Positions 11,140-21,677 of a stretch of DNA of 64,000 nucleotides are shown here, piece by piece. Under the pieces are notes generated by a model. The model saw nothing but the letters and a program-made list of their open reading frames with translations. It was not told the origin of the DNA and made no database searches. Source of the DNA: Steinernema hermaphroditum (Eukaryota > Nematoda > Chromadorea > Rhabditida > Steinernematidae). Location of the stretch: assembly GCA_030435675.1 (NCBI GenBank), contig CM059623.1, positions 4,428,012 to 4,492,011 on the forward strand, read 5' to 3'. Every line of letters begins with the position of its first letter. Position 1 is the stretch's first letter. Position numbers and translations under genes: made by a program.

Positions 11140-13553
11140 TCATTTTAGCGAAGATTGAGCAAAGAGAAATTTATTGCACAGAGAAATAAACAATAAGTTT
11201 CGAGGATGTGGATCTTTGCTTGTAGCGGGACTTGTATCATAAACTAATCGGTGGGTTAAACTCTTCTTCGTTGGAGAGCGTAGAATGACACACGGCTGGG
11301 TGGGAATCGTGCCGAAGTTTGAGAAGACGTCAGGGTGGAACTAAAAAATTTGTTCGCTTTTATTAAATTTTTCGATAAACTCTCACCGCCTACTCTCAGA
11401 TTCTTTCTATCGCTTGGAGTACATGTCTGTAGCGATCGAAGCTTCCACCGTCAACGAGATGTTGTGGGGTTACTGAACTGCGAATCTTTGATTCTAATTG
11501 CAATTAACTAACCGGCAAATCGAGGCAAAGCTCTTCCTTGCCTTCGCATTTCATTTCGATTGCCTAAATCACTTCACTATCGATTCCCCATGTTATTAGT
11601 GAGGAAGCTGTCTCTTCGATCTAAACATAGTCCTGATCTTCGGCTGTAGGTTGAATGAACTTACAGGGAGGTTCAACTTTTGTAAACATAGTTCTTTCTT
11701 CCCGGCGCAAATACGCTCTACGGCCTGAAGTACATCAGAGTCGCTAAATGTCGAAAAAGATATAGGAGTCTCTTGGAGCCGCAGTGGAGATGATGAGAGG
11801 AAGATGCTCTTCCGCATTATAGAAGCAAGCTGTAACTTACAGCTATGTTGTCGATGACGTCTTCTGTGCCTTCTGCGGTCAGACTCGTCGGCGTCCTGGA
11901 ACATTGCTGGTCGGTCAACAGATAACGACGTGGACGGTGCTTCGGTAGCAGTTATCGGTTGTGTACGGTCGTAGAAACGGACCCCAGAGAGGCAGATCGC
12001 ACAGTAGAGCCTGCTGCATCTCGGGTTTTGTGCATCTGGAGAAAGTCGCAGCCATGGGTACTGTTTCATTGCAACGATAGTCTGTTCACTGTATATGCGT
12101 TCATTCAGCGCGTACTGTCCAGGGTGCCCACGCTCAACATCGGTGGCGGTGAACTTCATGCTTCGCAGAACAGCAATATCGCTTGAACTGAGACCATCGC
12201 GAACGTTCAGGCGATTCACGAGAAACGGTTTGTGCTTTTCCGCAACAATGGACGCATCGCGCATTTGATCTACGCAACGTTCTCTCAGTTTATCTATTGC
12301 ACTGAGGATTGTGGGGTACAATGTGCCACATTCACAGGTCCCTGTAGATGGAGTCCGTAATTCTTCTGCTTGCTCAAAGTTCTCATCGGTTGGTTGTGGT
12401 GGGAGGGGTGACGACGGAAAGGCAAAGGGAGGTGATGGCGGGTCAGATGCACATGCGTCTTCCATGGCGACATCTACGATGTGCGACAGGACTTCCTCTA
12501 TTGGAAGTGTACTTGCAGCCACAACGTCGTTTTCGTCCTGTACTGCAATCAAAGCTCCTTGTTCTTGCCCGTCACATTTGTTTGGCGCTCCTGCAGTCTG
12601 GTCTGTAAATCTCCAATACGGCGAAAATGGTTTTCCGGCTCTGAGAGATCTCCCTGTATATTGCTTGCCGTCTTCGCTTCAGGCGATCTTATCGCCTCCC
12701 GAGCACACCTCTGCCATGACTTTTTGGGTGGTTGCTCAGTTCCGAAGACAACGCACGATCTGTGTTTTCCACTCACATCGAATAAGCTTGCCAGCGGACC
12801 GTACTTTGGGGCATTGCATGCGTCACGTACGAAGATCACTGCATCACGAATCCTCTCCGATATGCATCTCGCGTTTGCTTCATCGAACAATACGCGTTTG
12901 TCGTCGTACGGTAGTGCCTTGTCTTTCCGGATCGATGCATCGTACTTCGCGTAGCTCATCTTTGCAAAAAATTCCCTGCTGCATGTTGCACCGATTGCGT
13001 TGTCAGCTTGCACTATAACAAGCGCTGATATTTCGTTCGCTTCCTGAAAGCGACGATTCTGCGAGGCCTGTTCTGAAGTGGGCCGAAAGTGTCGTGGAGG
13101 CTGAGGTAACCACATTGTTCGCTTAGGCCAGTTGCACATACTACTGCTCGCTTCACCGGGAGGAGCTCCGGAGGCTATAATATTCTCCTCAACTCCGTAG
13201 GTGTTGGAGACTGCCTTCCGTAAGCTGCGATGCCCACCAGCCCCTGCGATCAGTACGTAATCTCTTTCTTCGGTGAACTTGATGTTTTGGAGGTTCGCGT
13301 AGAACGTGATCCCGAGGACCTTTGCCTTCCTGGCTTCATCAAAGTACATCGTTGACGATATCCCGAGTAGGAAATGTTCAGTGAGTGCTGGATACTCTCC
13401 TTGTGCACAATCCACGTGAGTAATTTCCAGTGAGAATGGTTTATCAGATCTTCTTCCGGGTTCGAGATTGTCGATCTCTGATATAACGGTCCGGCACAGC
13501 GGTAGGGCATCATTGACAGCAAAAAACCAGAGAAAAATAACTGGCAATGCCAT
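11140..13553 (-). CDS. unrecognised protein with signal-peptide-like start
   Basis: A long open frame starts at 13553 with a hydrophobic leader (MALPVIFLWFFAVNDALPL) and runs to a TGA at 12549. A second frame, offset by one base, runs from about 12552 to the donor at 11664 (LNLP then GTAAGT). A final exon is 11340-11140 (FHPDVFSNFGT... to stop). The frame change can be bridged by an 85-bp intron (GTATTGG...TTGCAG, about 12537-12621), but a true frameshift is not excluded. I recognise no domain. The middle is charged, with an Arg/His run RRRHRRRH near 11850-11875. Part of the 3' end (11226-11836) is duplicated at 14861-15187. An AATAAA lies within the last exon, so the true 3' end could be earlier. 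Confidence 0.5.
11226..11836 (-). repeat. source copy of a segmental duplication (partner 14861-15187)
   Basis: 11226-11349 (GCGGGACTTGTATCATAAAC onward) and about 11655-11836 match 14861-15187 nearly base for base. About 300 bp of intron between them (about 11355-11655) is missing from the partner. Similarity ends abruptly at 11226 and fades above 11836. Confidence 0.9.
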
Positions 13554-13604
13554 TTAATTGTTCTAAAAACAGATAGACGTATATAAAATGAAAATTGGAA
13601 ATAT

Positions 13605-14040
13605 AAGATTCAACGGGGATTCGAACCCGTGACCTCCCGCGTGGTAGCAAAACCGCGATCGGGGGTCGACCGTAAGAAAATGAATCGTCCGCGGGTGAGC
13701 CTAGAACACAATATTAGCATGCGGGACCCCCTACGTTTTGTTTGGCAATAAATTCTGCACATTTTAAGCCCATTTGCGAAAACTTGGCGGTTCTGAAATT
13801 TCTGGAGAGATGGGGTTTATAATCCTACCCACCGACCGTAAGACAGTAAATCGTCCGGGGGAGGCCCGGAACACGTAAATCAGTTTACGGGACCCCCTAC
13901 GTTTTTTTCGCCGTCTTCTGATCTACAGAATAGGCTATTGTCCCGAAAGGTCGCAATTGAATTCATTCATTGAACAGGGGTCTCGAACCTTCGACCTTTT
14001 GCACCTCGGTCCACCACGTCAGAAGCGGTCGACAGAAATG
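13605..14040. repeat. tRNA-like / SINE-like repeat cluster
   Basis: Two parts. First, the unit GACCGTAAGA...ATCGTCC...GGGACCCCCTACGTTTT occurs at about 13665-13742 and again at 13837-13908. Second, on the minus strand, stretches ending GGGTTCGAATCCCCG (at about 13613-13640) and AAGGTTCGAGACCCC (at about 13978-14000) look like tRNA T-arms, preceded by anticodon-arm-like sequence. Neither folds into a complete intact tRNA by eye, so I call them tRNA-derived repeats, not genes. Confidence 0.5.
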
Positions 14041-14315
14041 CAACAAATCATCCGCAAGTGGGTCACGAACGCGAGATCAGCTTCCGTCGGGGTTCCTATT
14101 CGTACCCGCCGCCACCTGACGCGAAAATGAAACCTTTTCCTGTTGCGAACCCGTGCTTTTTATAACCACCTTTCGTGACCTAATTGCCTGCTTCGTTCCT
14201 TCCCCCGTTTCCTCATACATATATTCGACGACTTTCCGATATTAGCAACTATTTATTACAATAAAAAAAAACTTAATAAAGGGCATGGGCAGCAACTAGT
14301 CGGCAACGAGGCCGT

Positions 14316-14348
14316 CAGCGGCAAGTGCATTTTTAGCACTTGCCGCTG
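14316..14348 (-). other. 13-bp perfect hairpin spanning a stop codon
   Basis: CAGCGGCAAGTGC and GCACTTGCCGCTG form a perfect 13-bp stem around the 7-base spacer ATTTTTA. The stop codon of the chimeric gene lies in the loop and the last codons form one arm. GC-rich and strong. Similar placement is seen in transcripts with structured 3' ends, but no histone-type sequence is present. Confidence 0.8.
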
Positions 14349-15168
14349 ATGGTGCAGCGGAGCGCCTCCGTGGCTTTTCTCAAAGCCGCATTGGCCTCCG
14401 CGGCCTCCTCCATAGTTGTTTCCTTGAGGAGGCGCGTTTCCCTTACTGCCGGGAGAACCTTCTCCAGGCACAGGCCTTCGAGGCCTTTACAAACCTAAAA
14501 TACTTCACGTAGTTTGTGCTGAAGTTCTTTTATGCATACCTCGAGGATCGCCTGGCCGCTGACGGTTTTCGAGCTCATGACGGCTTCAATTTTTTTTTCG
14601 GTGTTGCGGACGGCCTCCGTGGTATCTTCGTCTTCATCGACCGCCATCCCGGCGAATAGGCCTGTAATTGATGTACTTACACCCCTACTTCTCTACTCGT
14701 CCATACCACCAACAAACGTGGCGATCAAAACGCCTAAACCAGCAGCTGCCTTCACGACGACCGGACCGACCGCAACGCCGGCGGCGCTGATCAGCGTGAT
14801 CGACAACGGATCCGCAACTCTTTTTTCGCGTATTTTCCTCTCGTCTTCTCTCAATGGAGCGGGACTTGTATCATAAACTAATCGGTGGGTTAAACTCTTC
14901 TTCGTTGGAGAGCGTAGAATGACACACGGCTGGGTGGGAATCGTGCCGAAGTTTGAGAAGACGTCAGGGTGGAACTAAAAAATTTGTTCGCCTTTATTAC
15001 GTTAAATGAACTTACAGGGAGGTTCAACTTTTGTAAACATAGTTCTTTCTTCCCGGCGCAAATACGCTCTATGGCCTGAAGTACATCAGAGTCGCTAAAT
15101 GTCGAAAAAGATATCGGAGTCTCTTGGAGCCGCAGTGGAGATGATGAGAGGAAGATGCTCTTCCGCAT
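14333..15168 (-). CDS. chimeric gene: duplicated exons fused to a distinct alpha-helical tail
   Basis: Exons 15168-15016, 14974-14707, 14661-14540 and 14494-14333 join in frame (phases 0, 1, 0) to 234 residues. Exon 1 (MRKSIFLSSSPLRL...) and the first third of exon 2 (FHPDVFSNFGT...TSPA) are near copies of the last exons of the gene at 11140-13553. At 14861 the sequence changes abruptly, yet the frame continues into new sequence: a Gly/Ala/Val hydrophobic stretch (LISAAGVAVGPVVVK...LIATFVGGLFAGM, likely one membrane segment or a buried helix pair), then an acidic helix and a helical Ala/Glu-rich tail ending CTISGKC. The start ATG lies just behind a TTGTTACAG acceptor. The intron shared with the parent is 41 bp here, against 324 bp in the parent. 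I recognise no function. Confidence 0.65.
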
Positions 15169-15187
15169 TATAGAAGCAAGCTGTAAC
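14861..15187 (-). repeat. derived copy of the segmental duplication
   Basis: Near-identical to 11226-11349 plus 11655-11836, with one compact intron. The breakpoint on the low side is sharp (GCGGGACTTG shared, then no similarity). Splice donor and acceptor are kept intact in this copy. Confidence 0.9.
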
Positions 15188-16251
15188 AAACTTATGTTAT
15201 CGGGCAGCGATGAAGACAGGAGGACACCCCAGGGAAGAGGAACAAAGCGGACTCAGGAGGAGAACCAAGAAGAAGAGCACTTTGCATTCCAAAAGGAGAG
15301 AGTAGACCATGAATGCAGCACTGACCTCACGTCTCTCGCCGCTGTAAAAACCCATCTCTCATTGGGCCACGACATTATCATCACTGACACTATTGATTCA
15401 TACCAAACGGCTAGCTATACCAACAGCAACAAAGTATCGCCTAACAAATATGGCGGTGGGTTGGTCAACTCCCGAACCCCACTACGTTATCACCGATGGC
15501 GCCTGCACTTTACCTTGACGAACGCTGTACGAGCATCTCCCCTTTTAAAACCTAAGCCAACCTTTGTTTACGTCTGGATCCAATATTAGGATCAAACTCT
15601 ATTAGGGGACAGTGAGCCAACAATGAGCGATCCCACGGTTTTCGGGAATCGACAATTTAAAAAGCGTTGTATCAATGAAAATACAATACCCAATAGGAAC
15701 TTACAGCTATTTGCAAATGTCGCTCATATGGTGGATCGACATCCATTGAGGGCGACGAAGCAGCCGCTGAAAGCAAGAACCTCATTTCAGAACAAATCAA
15801 CCACGAAGTTCGACAGACCGTTAGCGCGCTTGTTTACGACTGAAAACCAGTGCGTGTACCTCTCGCCATCGCTTCTCTCGTTCTCTGCACCTTGTGTTTG
15901 CACTGCCTATACTTTGAGCGACGACTGATGGCCTCTTCTTTTATCATGCAGTTCTGATTAGATCGATTTTCGACGCTTTTCATGGTCATTGGCAGTACAC
16001 AAGCCTCCCTCACTGAATGAAATGTACACGAAATCAGTATGGTTGACGATCCTTGATGAATGAATCTTGAATCATTCGAGAGTGGTCATCCTAGAATTGA
16101 TCGATCCTGGTTGACCCCATCAGGCATCACACACTCGATTTTTCACCCACTCACCCCTTGAAATTCAATTCAATTGCATCGCTTCTTATAATTTTTGTCA
16201 TCATATCCATTCTATTTACTGGCGATCCGCCTTTTTGCAAAGACCGGCATC
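15188..16251. other. gap, possible gene relic
   Basis: Two consecutive plus-strand open frames (about 15191-15589 and 15623-15928) are Ser/Thr/Lys-rich and separated by a stop. I find no consistent splice path joining them and no recognisable domain. They may be relics of a gene disrupted when the duplication landed. The last 300 bp leads into the next gene. Confidence 0.35.
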
Positions 16252-17277
16252 ATGAACCCTTTCGCGGCCCTACTAGCACCTGCTCCCCGAAAGGAAGAGA
16301 ATCTCCCATCTAACGACTTCGCCCAACTCTCTGCAGACATCGCCTATGACGTTCTCCATTCGACAGATATCGATAATGACATGAGAGAGGTGGAAGGCCA
16401 GTGGGGCGACATCGCTGAAGTAAAGAAGGCGAGCAATGCGAACTGGAACTTCGATCAAGTGCACAAGTTCAAGTACATTCCGTTGCCTCTGGAAGATCTG
16501 CATGGGAGACTCCGACTCGACTTCACCAAAACGGCGTGGTTCAACGCTGACTTTGGACGTGAATGCCTTGAGAAGATGCAGCCGAGATTCTCAGAAATTT
16601 CAATTGAAGTCCGTCGATCTTCTCCTAAGAATCTTCTGGAAGTTCCTGACCACGTGAAGAAGTTCATTTTGAGGCAGCTGAAGTCGAGGCACCTCGTGGA
16701 CTTCCGGTGTAACATCTCCGAGAATCTGAACATCGACGGCGACATCTTAAAGCTGTGCACTTCAGATAACTGCCACCGCTTCGAGTGGCACGGAAACGTC
16801 TCTCTGAGAGTTGTTCAAAGCCTGTTCACACACCTAAAAACCCGAAACTTGGGACCCAATCTGATAACTCGCAAATTCTGCTTGAAGATCGACAGATCCA
16901 ACATACCCACGATCGCCGAAATCTTGAGGCTTCAGCCAATTAGAGGCCAGATGCAGCACTTCAAACGCCTCTTCAACGACAGGAATCCCGAAATGGCCGT
17001 CGAAATCTACGTTCTACGCACTGGTGTCATCTACATATTTCTCCGCAAACAAGACGATCATAAGATGCTCTGGGCACTTCGAGAAGGACTGAAGCGTCTG
17101 CAGATACAGATGGAAGAGGTGCCCGATGACGAGAAGGATCCGAGCAAGCCCCTCGAGACCTTCGATGCAGCTCTTCAGAGAACGCTAGATGGAGCTGCAG
17201 TATGCGATGATGAGGAGGACGGTGTGGGTGGCGATGAAGACGAAACCTCGGACGAAGAAGAAGATGTCAACATGTAG
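16252..17277 (+). CDS. intronless acidic-tailed protein, unrecognised
   Basis: Single exon of 341 residues from the ATG of MNPFAALLAPAPRKEEN. An in-frame start 57 bases upstream is possible, but it would add an unlikely hydrophobic leader. The body alternates helices and hydrophobic strands rich in Arg, Phe and Leu (FKYIPLPLEDLHGRLRLDF near residue 73). The last 30 residues are almost all Asp/Glu (DDEEDGVGGDEDET, then EEED). No signal peptide or membrane helix. Its layout resembles nematode F-box-associated proteins without the F-box, but similarity is too weak to assert. Followed at about 17380 by AATAAA. Confidence 0.7.
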   Translation: MNPFAALLAPAPRKEENLPSNDFAQLSADIAYDVLHSTDIDNDMREVEGQWGDIAEVKKASNANWNFDQVHKFKYIPLPLEDLHGRLRLDFTKTAWFNADFGRECLEKMQPRFSEISIEVRRSSPKNLLEVPDHVKKFILRQLKSRHLVDFRCNISENLNIDGDILKLCTSDNCHRFEWHGNVSLRVVQSLFTHLKTRNLGPNLITRKFCLKIDRSNIPTIAEILRLQPIRGQMQHFKRLFNDRNPEMAVEIYVLRTGVIYIFLRKQDDHKMLWALREGLKRLQIQMEEVPDDEKDPSKPLETFDAALQRTLDGAAVCDDEEDGVGGDEDETSDEEEDVNM

Positions 17278-18167
17278 GACAATCAAGTGGTCGAATGAGT
17301 TGTTCTCGGACGGTCTTGTACTGGTATTAAGTAATGCCTTGACGTGTATAGGTGTTCGAAGTTTTAAACAGATCAGCGGAGAAATAAAACGTCTTTGCCA
17401 TGTGGCCCAACTTAATGAATCTCGACTGACGAATTAATTGTTTCCCGATAGTTGACACATTTGAATACTAATTCCTCTACGTAGAGACTTTTGCGAGTCA
17501 CGATAGGAGCCTTCGGGTTCGAGCGCTACGTCACTTGATTCGGGCTGATTCAAGTAAGCCAAATGCCACTTTTCTGAGAAATAATATTTCATATTTCAAT
17601 TGAGTCAGCAAAACGGAGCGATAATCGCGAACAAACGATGACTTGGCCGTGGGCGATTCTCAATCGAAGAGGGAAATGGACAACATTTTCGAGGGCCCGC
17701 CTATCCAGAAGCCTCCACGTCGCCCACTCCCACGTCCCAAAACAGAATAAAAGTGGGCAAAGCGCGCCAGTGAGTACCGCTTCCCCTATTTCGGCTTCTT
17801 GTATGAGGATTTCATTGTGTTTCGAGATCGGGATCGAAAGATTGATGGAATTGCTCGGAGTCTCGCTACTCGAATACCATCCCTGAGTTCCTTTTGTAAA
17901 TATAGGCTCCTCACCATCTGTCCACTTTTAGATATGAGTGCTAGGATACATTTCAAGTTACTATGTGGCGGCTGTCGAGTGACAGTGACTGTGATAGGTT
18001 TCTAGCGCCCACTTCTACCTAGAAGCCTTGGCCGTGGGCTAATCGGACAGGGAAACTCAATAACCGCCCCTTCAAATGTGGTGATTCTGAAACAGAGCCG
18101 TTCCTTCCGCGCAGAAACGCGCAAATCTACCTTCGTGTTGGAAGCCGGTCTATCGTTTCAGGCTATC
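17278..18167. other. intergenic, weak repeated motif
   Basis: No gene. TTGGCCGTGGGC occurs at about 17642 and again at about 18027, each followed by an A-rich GGGAAA block. This suggests a diverged short repeat. The final 30 bp includes the TCGTTTCAG acceptor of the next gene. Confidence 0.4.
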
Positions 18168-18377
18168 ATGAAGACGTATCTTCTCATTTTCTGCATCTTC
18201 GCAATCAGCTTCGGCTTGGCTTCGTCCGCCGATTGTTACTGGACCGATTGGCTAAACCACTTCGAATCTGAGAATTGCAAGAGCGGATATTACTACGCCG
18301 CGTGGAAATCTTCCATTAAATTCAGCTCGTTCATTCCCATTCATGGCAAGAAGGAGTACTGTTGCCCAAGAAAATGA
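18168..18377 (+). CDS. small secreted cysteine peptide
   Basis: A 69-residue intronless frame. Residues 1-21 (MKTYLLIFCIFAISFGLASS) form a typical signal peptide, leaving a mature peptide of about 48 residues with four cysteines (DCYW, NCKSG, YCC) and many Tyr/Trp. The ATG lies 6 bases behind a GTTTCAG acceptor with no upstream exon, consistent with spliced-leader addition. AATAAA follows about 35 bp after the stop. The Cys pattern (C-x14-C-x26-CC) is reminiscent of short nematode secreted peptides ending in CC. I do not recognise the family and assign no activity. Confidence 0.75.
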   Translation: MKTYLLIFCIFAISFGLASSADCYWTDWLNHFESENCKSGYYYAAWKSSIKFSSFIPIHGKKEYCCPRK

Positions 18378-18569
18378 TTTAATGTGATTCTGTGCTGAAG
18401 ATATTTCGGTTTAATAAATGCATATTCAGTGGCGTCGCAAAATTCGATCACAACTATGGGTGGACAGGTTCTAAGTTTGGCATAGGACCAAAAAAACTGA
18501 TTCCCACAAAGGCGCAGAGCACAACGAAACAAGTGCCATCTTCGGTTCGGCTGGGAGCTCAGACGTCGA

Positions 18570-18790
18570 CGCTCCCGATCATCTTCGGTGGCGCAAGCGA
18601 GCGAAGATGATCGGGAACGGCTAAGAACGCTCACCCAACTCATTTCTGAGAGAATACACGAACAAGAGAGCGAGTGGACGATCCGCATGGAACGCGGAGG
18701 TGGGAAGTCGGCCAAGAACGACCGCTCACTCAAGTCATTTCTGAGAGAATAAACGGAGGACCCACACAAGTGAAAGAGCTCACCGTACAC
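18570..18790. repeat. hairpin-containing short repeat (GACCGCTCACTCA family)
   Basis: CCCGATCATCTTCG and CGAAGATGATCGGG form a perfect 14-bp stem around a 14-base loop at about 18575-18616. It is followed by two tandem, diverged units of AACG(A)CTCAC...CTCATTTCTGAGAGAATA. Relatives occur inverted at 20826-20893 and direct at 43397-43470, with a fragment at about 43755-43805. Confidence 0.6.
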
Positions 18791-21677
18791 CTGTCTCCAA
18801 ACTAGATATGCTCGGGTTGTTCGGGTGATGTGAGCGGGAGTCTGGTGCTTCTGGACGCTTCATCCTTCGGGAGTCCAAGTCTCTGAAAGAGCTCACTTCT
18901 GCGGCACTGAAAGTCCTTCTCTCACTGAAACTCTTCCTATCATCAACCAGTGTTATGATCATGCCTGCCGATGCTGTCTTGATCACTCAGCGCCTTCGTC
19001 ACATCTCGTTCTCGTTTTTCTGACTATTCCCAATATTCCTGGCGTTGTAATAGTAAACAGTAATTACCTCGTGATGATTGCAGCTTTTTCACAATAGACT
19101 TACGCAAAGGCCAGACACGGCTTGTCCTCAAAATATTGGCTCTTGATTGTGTGTCATCGGCAACGCGTGCTGTATAAAAGCCGACATGTGGGACGTTGTT
19201 GCCAGTGCTGGACGCACGCGCAGTCCACTGAGGGAGAGCTCGTAAGGGCCCAATATGGTATTTCGGCGTCGTCATCGGAGAGCTTAAACAACTTTTCTAT
19301 TGACAATTTCTATTTGGCTTGTTTATGACCTACTAATCCCCCTGCGGGACAGTTGTTTTTATCAGGTATCAGCATTATGACAGGTATCATATATTTATTT
19401 CTAGCGAATATCGAGTTGTTTCCAAATGGGCAAAACCGTTCGGGTGGCATCATTGTGTCTTTTACTGTTTTGGCGTACGTAACCCCCGCCGGATTGGGTT
19501 CTGGTGATCCCGACAGGACTGCTTTCGATTCTTTCATCTCATATAACCCCTGCATCCCTCCTCTGATCCACAGTCGCCATGTCTTCTCCGTCCTATCGTC
19601 TTCGATCATCGCACGCGCGGACGATGACTTCTTCCTCTACGCAGTCTACAGATGGGACGCCGTTCCCAACTGCGGTTACGGCTGCGGGGTTGTTGGAAAA
19701 AACCCAGCTATAACAGTTACACCCGCTGAATTTAGGCAAAACACATCGTTGGATTAGTGCTAGACTTATCCTGAGGCTTAAACTCACTTGAAACCTATTG
19801 ATTACGTACTTATCCGTGCGGGTTTGGGGCGGGTGTAACTGTTATAGCTGGGTTTTTTCTCCCTGGTTTTTATTTCTCACACAATGCGGCTACGGTTATG
19901 GATAGAAAGCAATTTCTAGTTCCGCTGAACCCGAGTGAGTATCTTCGCTCTGAACTGCACACCCACTGATGAACCCTCGAAGAGACTGGTATTTCGATGT
20001 TATAAATTTCGGCTTACGCAAACAATTCTGCTCCCAACTGATACACATGTTGATTAGAAGCACAGAGTTCTTGAAACCGTCGTTGAGAAACGTGAAAACT
20101 TGCCACGCACTTCCCTTCTTCTACATCTGATTCTCGCAGGTCGGATTAACCCTTTCACCCCCTCCCCATTTTCGGACCCTGTCTTTGCCGAGACGATTCG
20201 GTGTTCTGAATTTTTGCATGAACTACCTGCACCTAGTAACTCCGTATAGTGATGGCCTACACGGCGGCAACTAACGAGGAAAAGTTGTTATCGGGGGATG
20301 TTTCGCAGCGAAGGCAAAACACGAAAATTACAGCGTGTGAATTGTTAGCTGAAAAACAGTGTCTGAGAAAGACAAAAATATCTCATTGTTAGTTGTTATT
20401 GCTGTACTTAAAGTCAAATTGGCATTAAATGTCAAATTCCTGTTATGCTCTTAGATTTTCACATCGAAATCTTTCATTTGCTTTGGCCGATTCCCTAGTC
20501 AATGACTAAACCTTCACACAACGCTTTAAACTGTTTTCGGACGCCTCTTCAAAACACGGAATCTCAACAATACATCCCAAATTGAACACTGCTTGACACA
20601 TTGCATCGGTCGTTTTTTTTTCAATAAAACAAAAAAAGACAACGACTATAAATCAGTGAAGTGAACTGAGCCAAACGGAGATGGAGATGAGAACAGTCGC
20701 TTTCGAAATTATATTATCTCGCCTACTGTAACCTACGCCTACTGTAGTGCGCCTATGATGGGTATCCACTCGGAAAGAATTATCCTATGGCCCTTTTTGA
20801 TCTGTGTACGGTCTTTTACCTGTGAACGATCGGTCGGATCGTCCGTTCGCTCATCCAGAAATGAGCTGAGTGAGCGGTCGTTCTTGGTTATTCGTATTGG
20901 CGCAATCATCGCCTTGTTTCTTGGACGGCCTGGAATACCGTGCTTCCTAGGGAACCACGGTTCCGACGTCTTGCCAAGAAGCCAGTCACTGCCGCCCGAC
21001 GACCAACGCCCCTATTGTACTCAAGCCGAAGATTTTCTGCAAATCCGAGCACATTTGCGCCGAACAGAATCGAAGATTACTCTTCACGATCGCTGTGTTC
21101 CGCAGCTCTTACTGATTCAGGCTTCCGCTTAGGTCCACCCGCATACTAAAACTCGACTCTGGTTCCACCTCTGCCACTGAAGATCGACGAGAAGCAGTTT
21201 CTTCGGTGTGATACATGTCTTTCTTGTTATATAACACATTGTTGATGCAGGAGTGTCAACTCATAGCGAAGTAGCCTTGTCAAGCTTTGATTCGGATTTG
21301 TACGTTTTTCATCCTTGACGGCATTGAATTCTATCAGATACTTCCGTTTTTCTTTAAACTTCCTTGTTAGTTGTGCCGCGTTTTGACGAAATCGTGTTTT
21401 AAAGCGCCGTTAACGAAGTAATTACAATGTTGGCCACAGGCCTATCACCAACAAAAACGAGAAAAGCTGTAAATCCGCATTCATCATACAGGTGGCAGCA
21501 TGTAATTAAGATGTGTTTACTATAGAATACAATGGGCGCCAGATTGTTGTGTAGAAAAGAAGTGTTGATTGCCAAAATAACGAATACACTTTCATTGTTC
21601 GTTATTATTCGTGTGCCGAGCGGTATTTTCACATTCCTGCTCTGCTCTGATCTTATAGGAACAGTTTCAGAGTTACT
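18791..21677. other. 2.9-kb gene-free interval
   Basis: No exon pattern found. Holds one well-formed TIR MITE (19696-19860) and a GACCGCTCACTCA-family fragment at 20826-20893. The remainder is AT-rich unique sequence; the frames present lack splice context and protein-like composition. Confidence 0.5.
19696..19860. mobile_element. MITE with about 29-bp terminal inverted repeats
   Basis: GAAAAAACCCAGCTATAACA continuing to GTTACACCCGC at 19696-19726 is repeated in perfect inverse orientation at about 19830-19860. Total length is about 165 bp, with no coding capacity. No obvious target-site duplication can be fixed by eye. Confidence 0.8.

Noticed and set aside
13605..13660. Intact tRNA gene on the minus strand
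   Set aside because: A convincing T-arm is present, but the anticodon stem is bulged and no matching acceptor or D-arm closes the cloverleaf.
15191..15928. Two consecutive plus-strand frames suggesting a gene
   Set aside because: Interrupted by stops with no phase-consistent intron between them and low-complexity residues; treated as a possible relic.
19353..19757. 134-codon plus-strand frame
   Set aside because: Runs into the TIR MITE at 19696 and has no splice or domain support.
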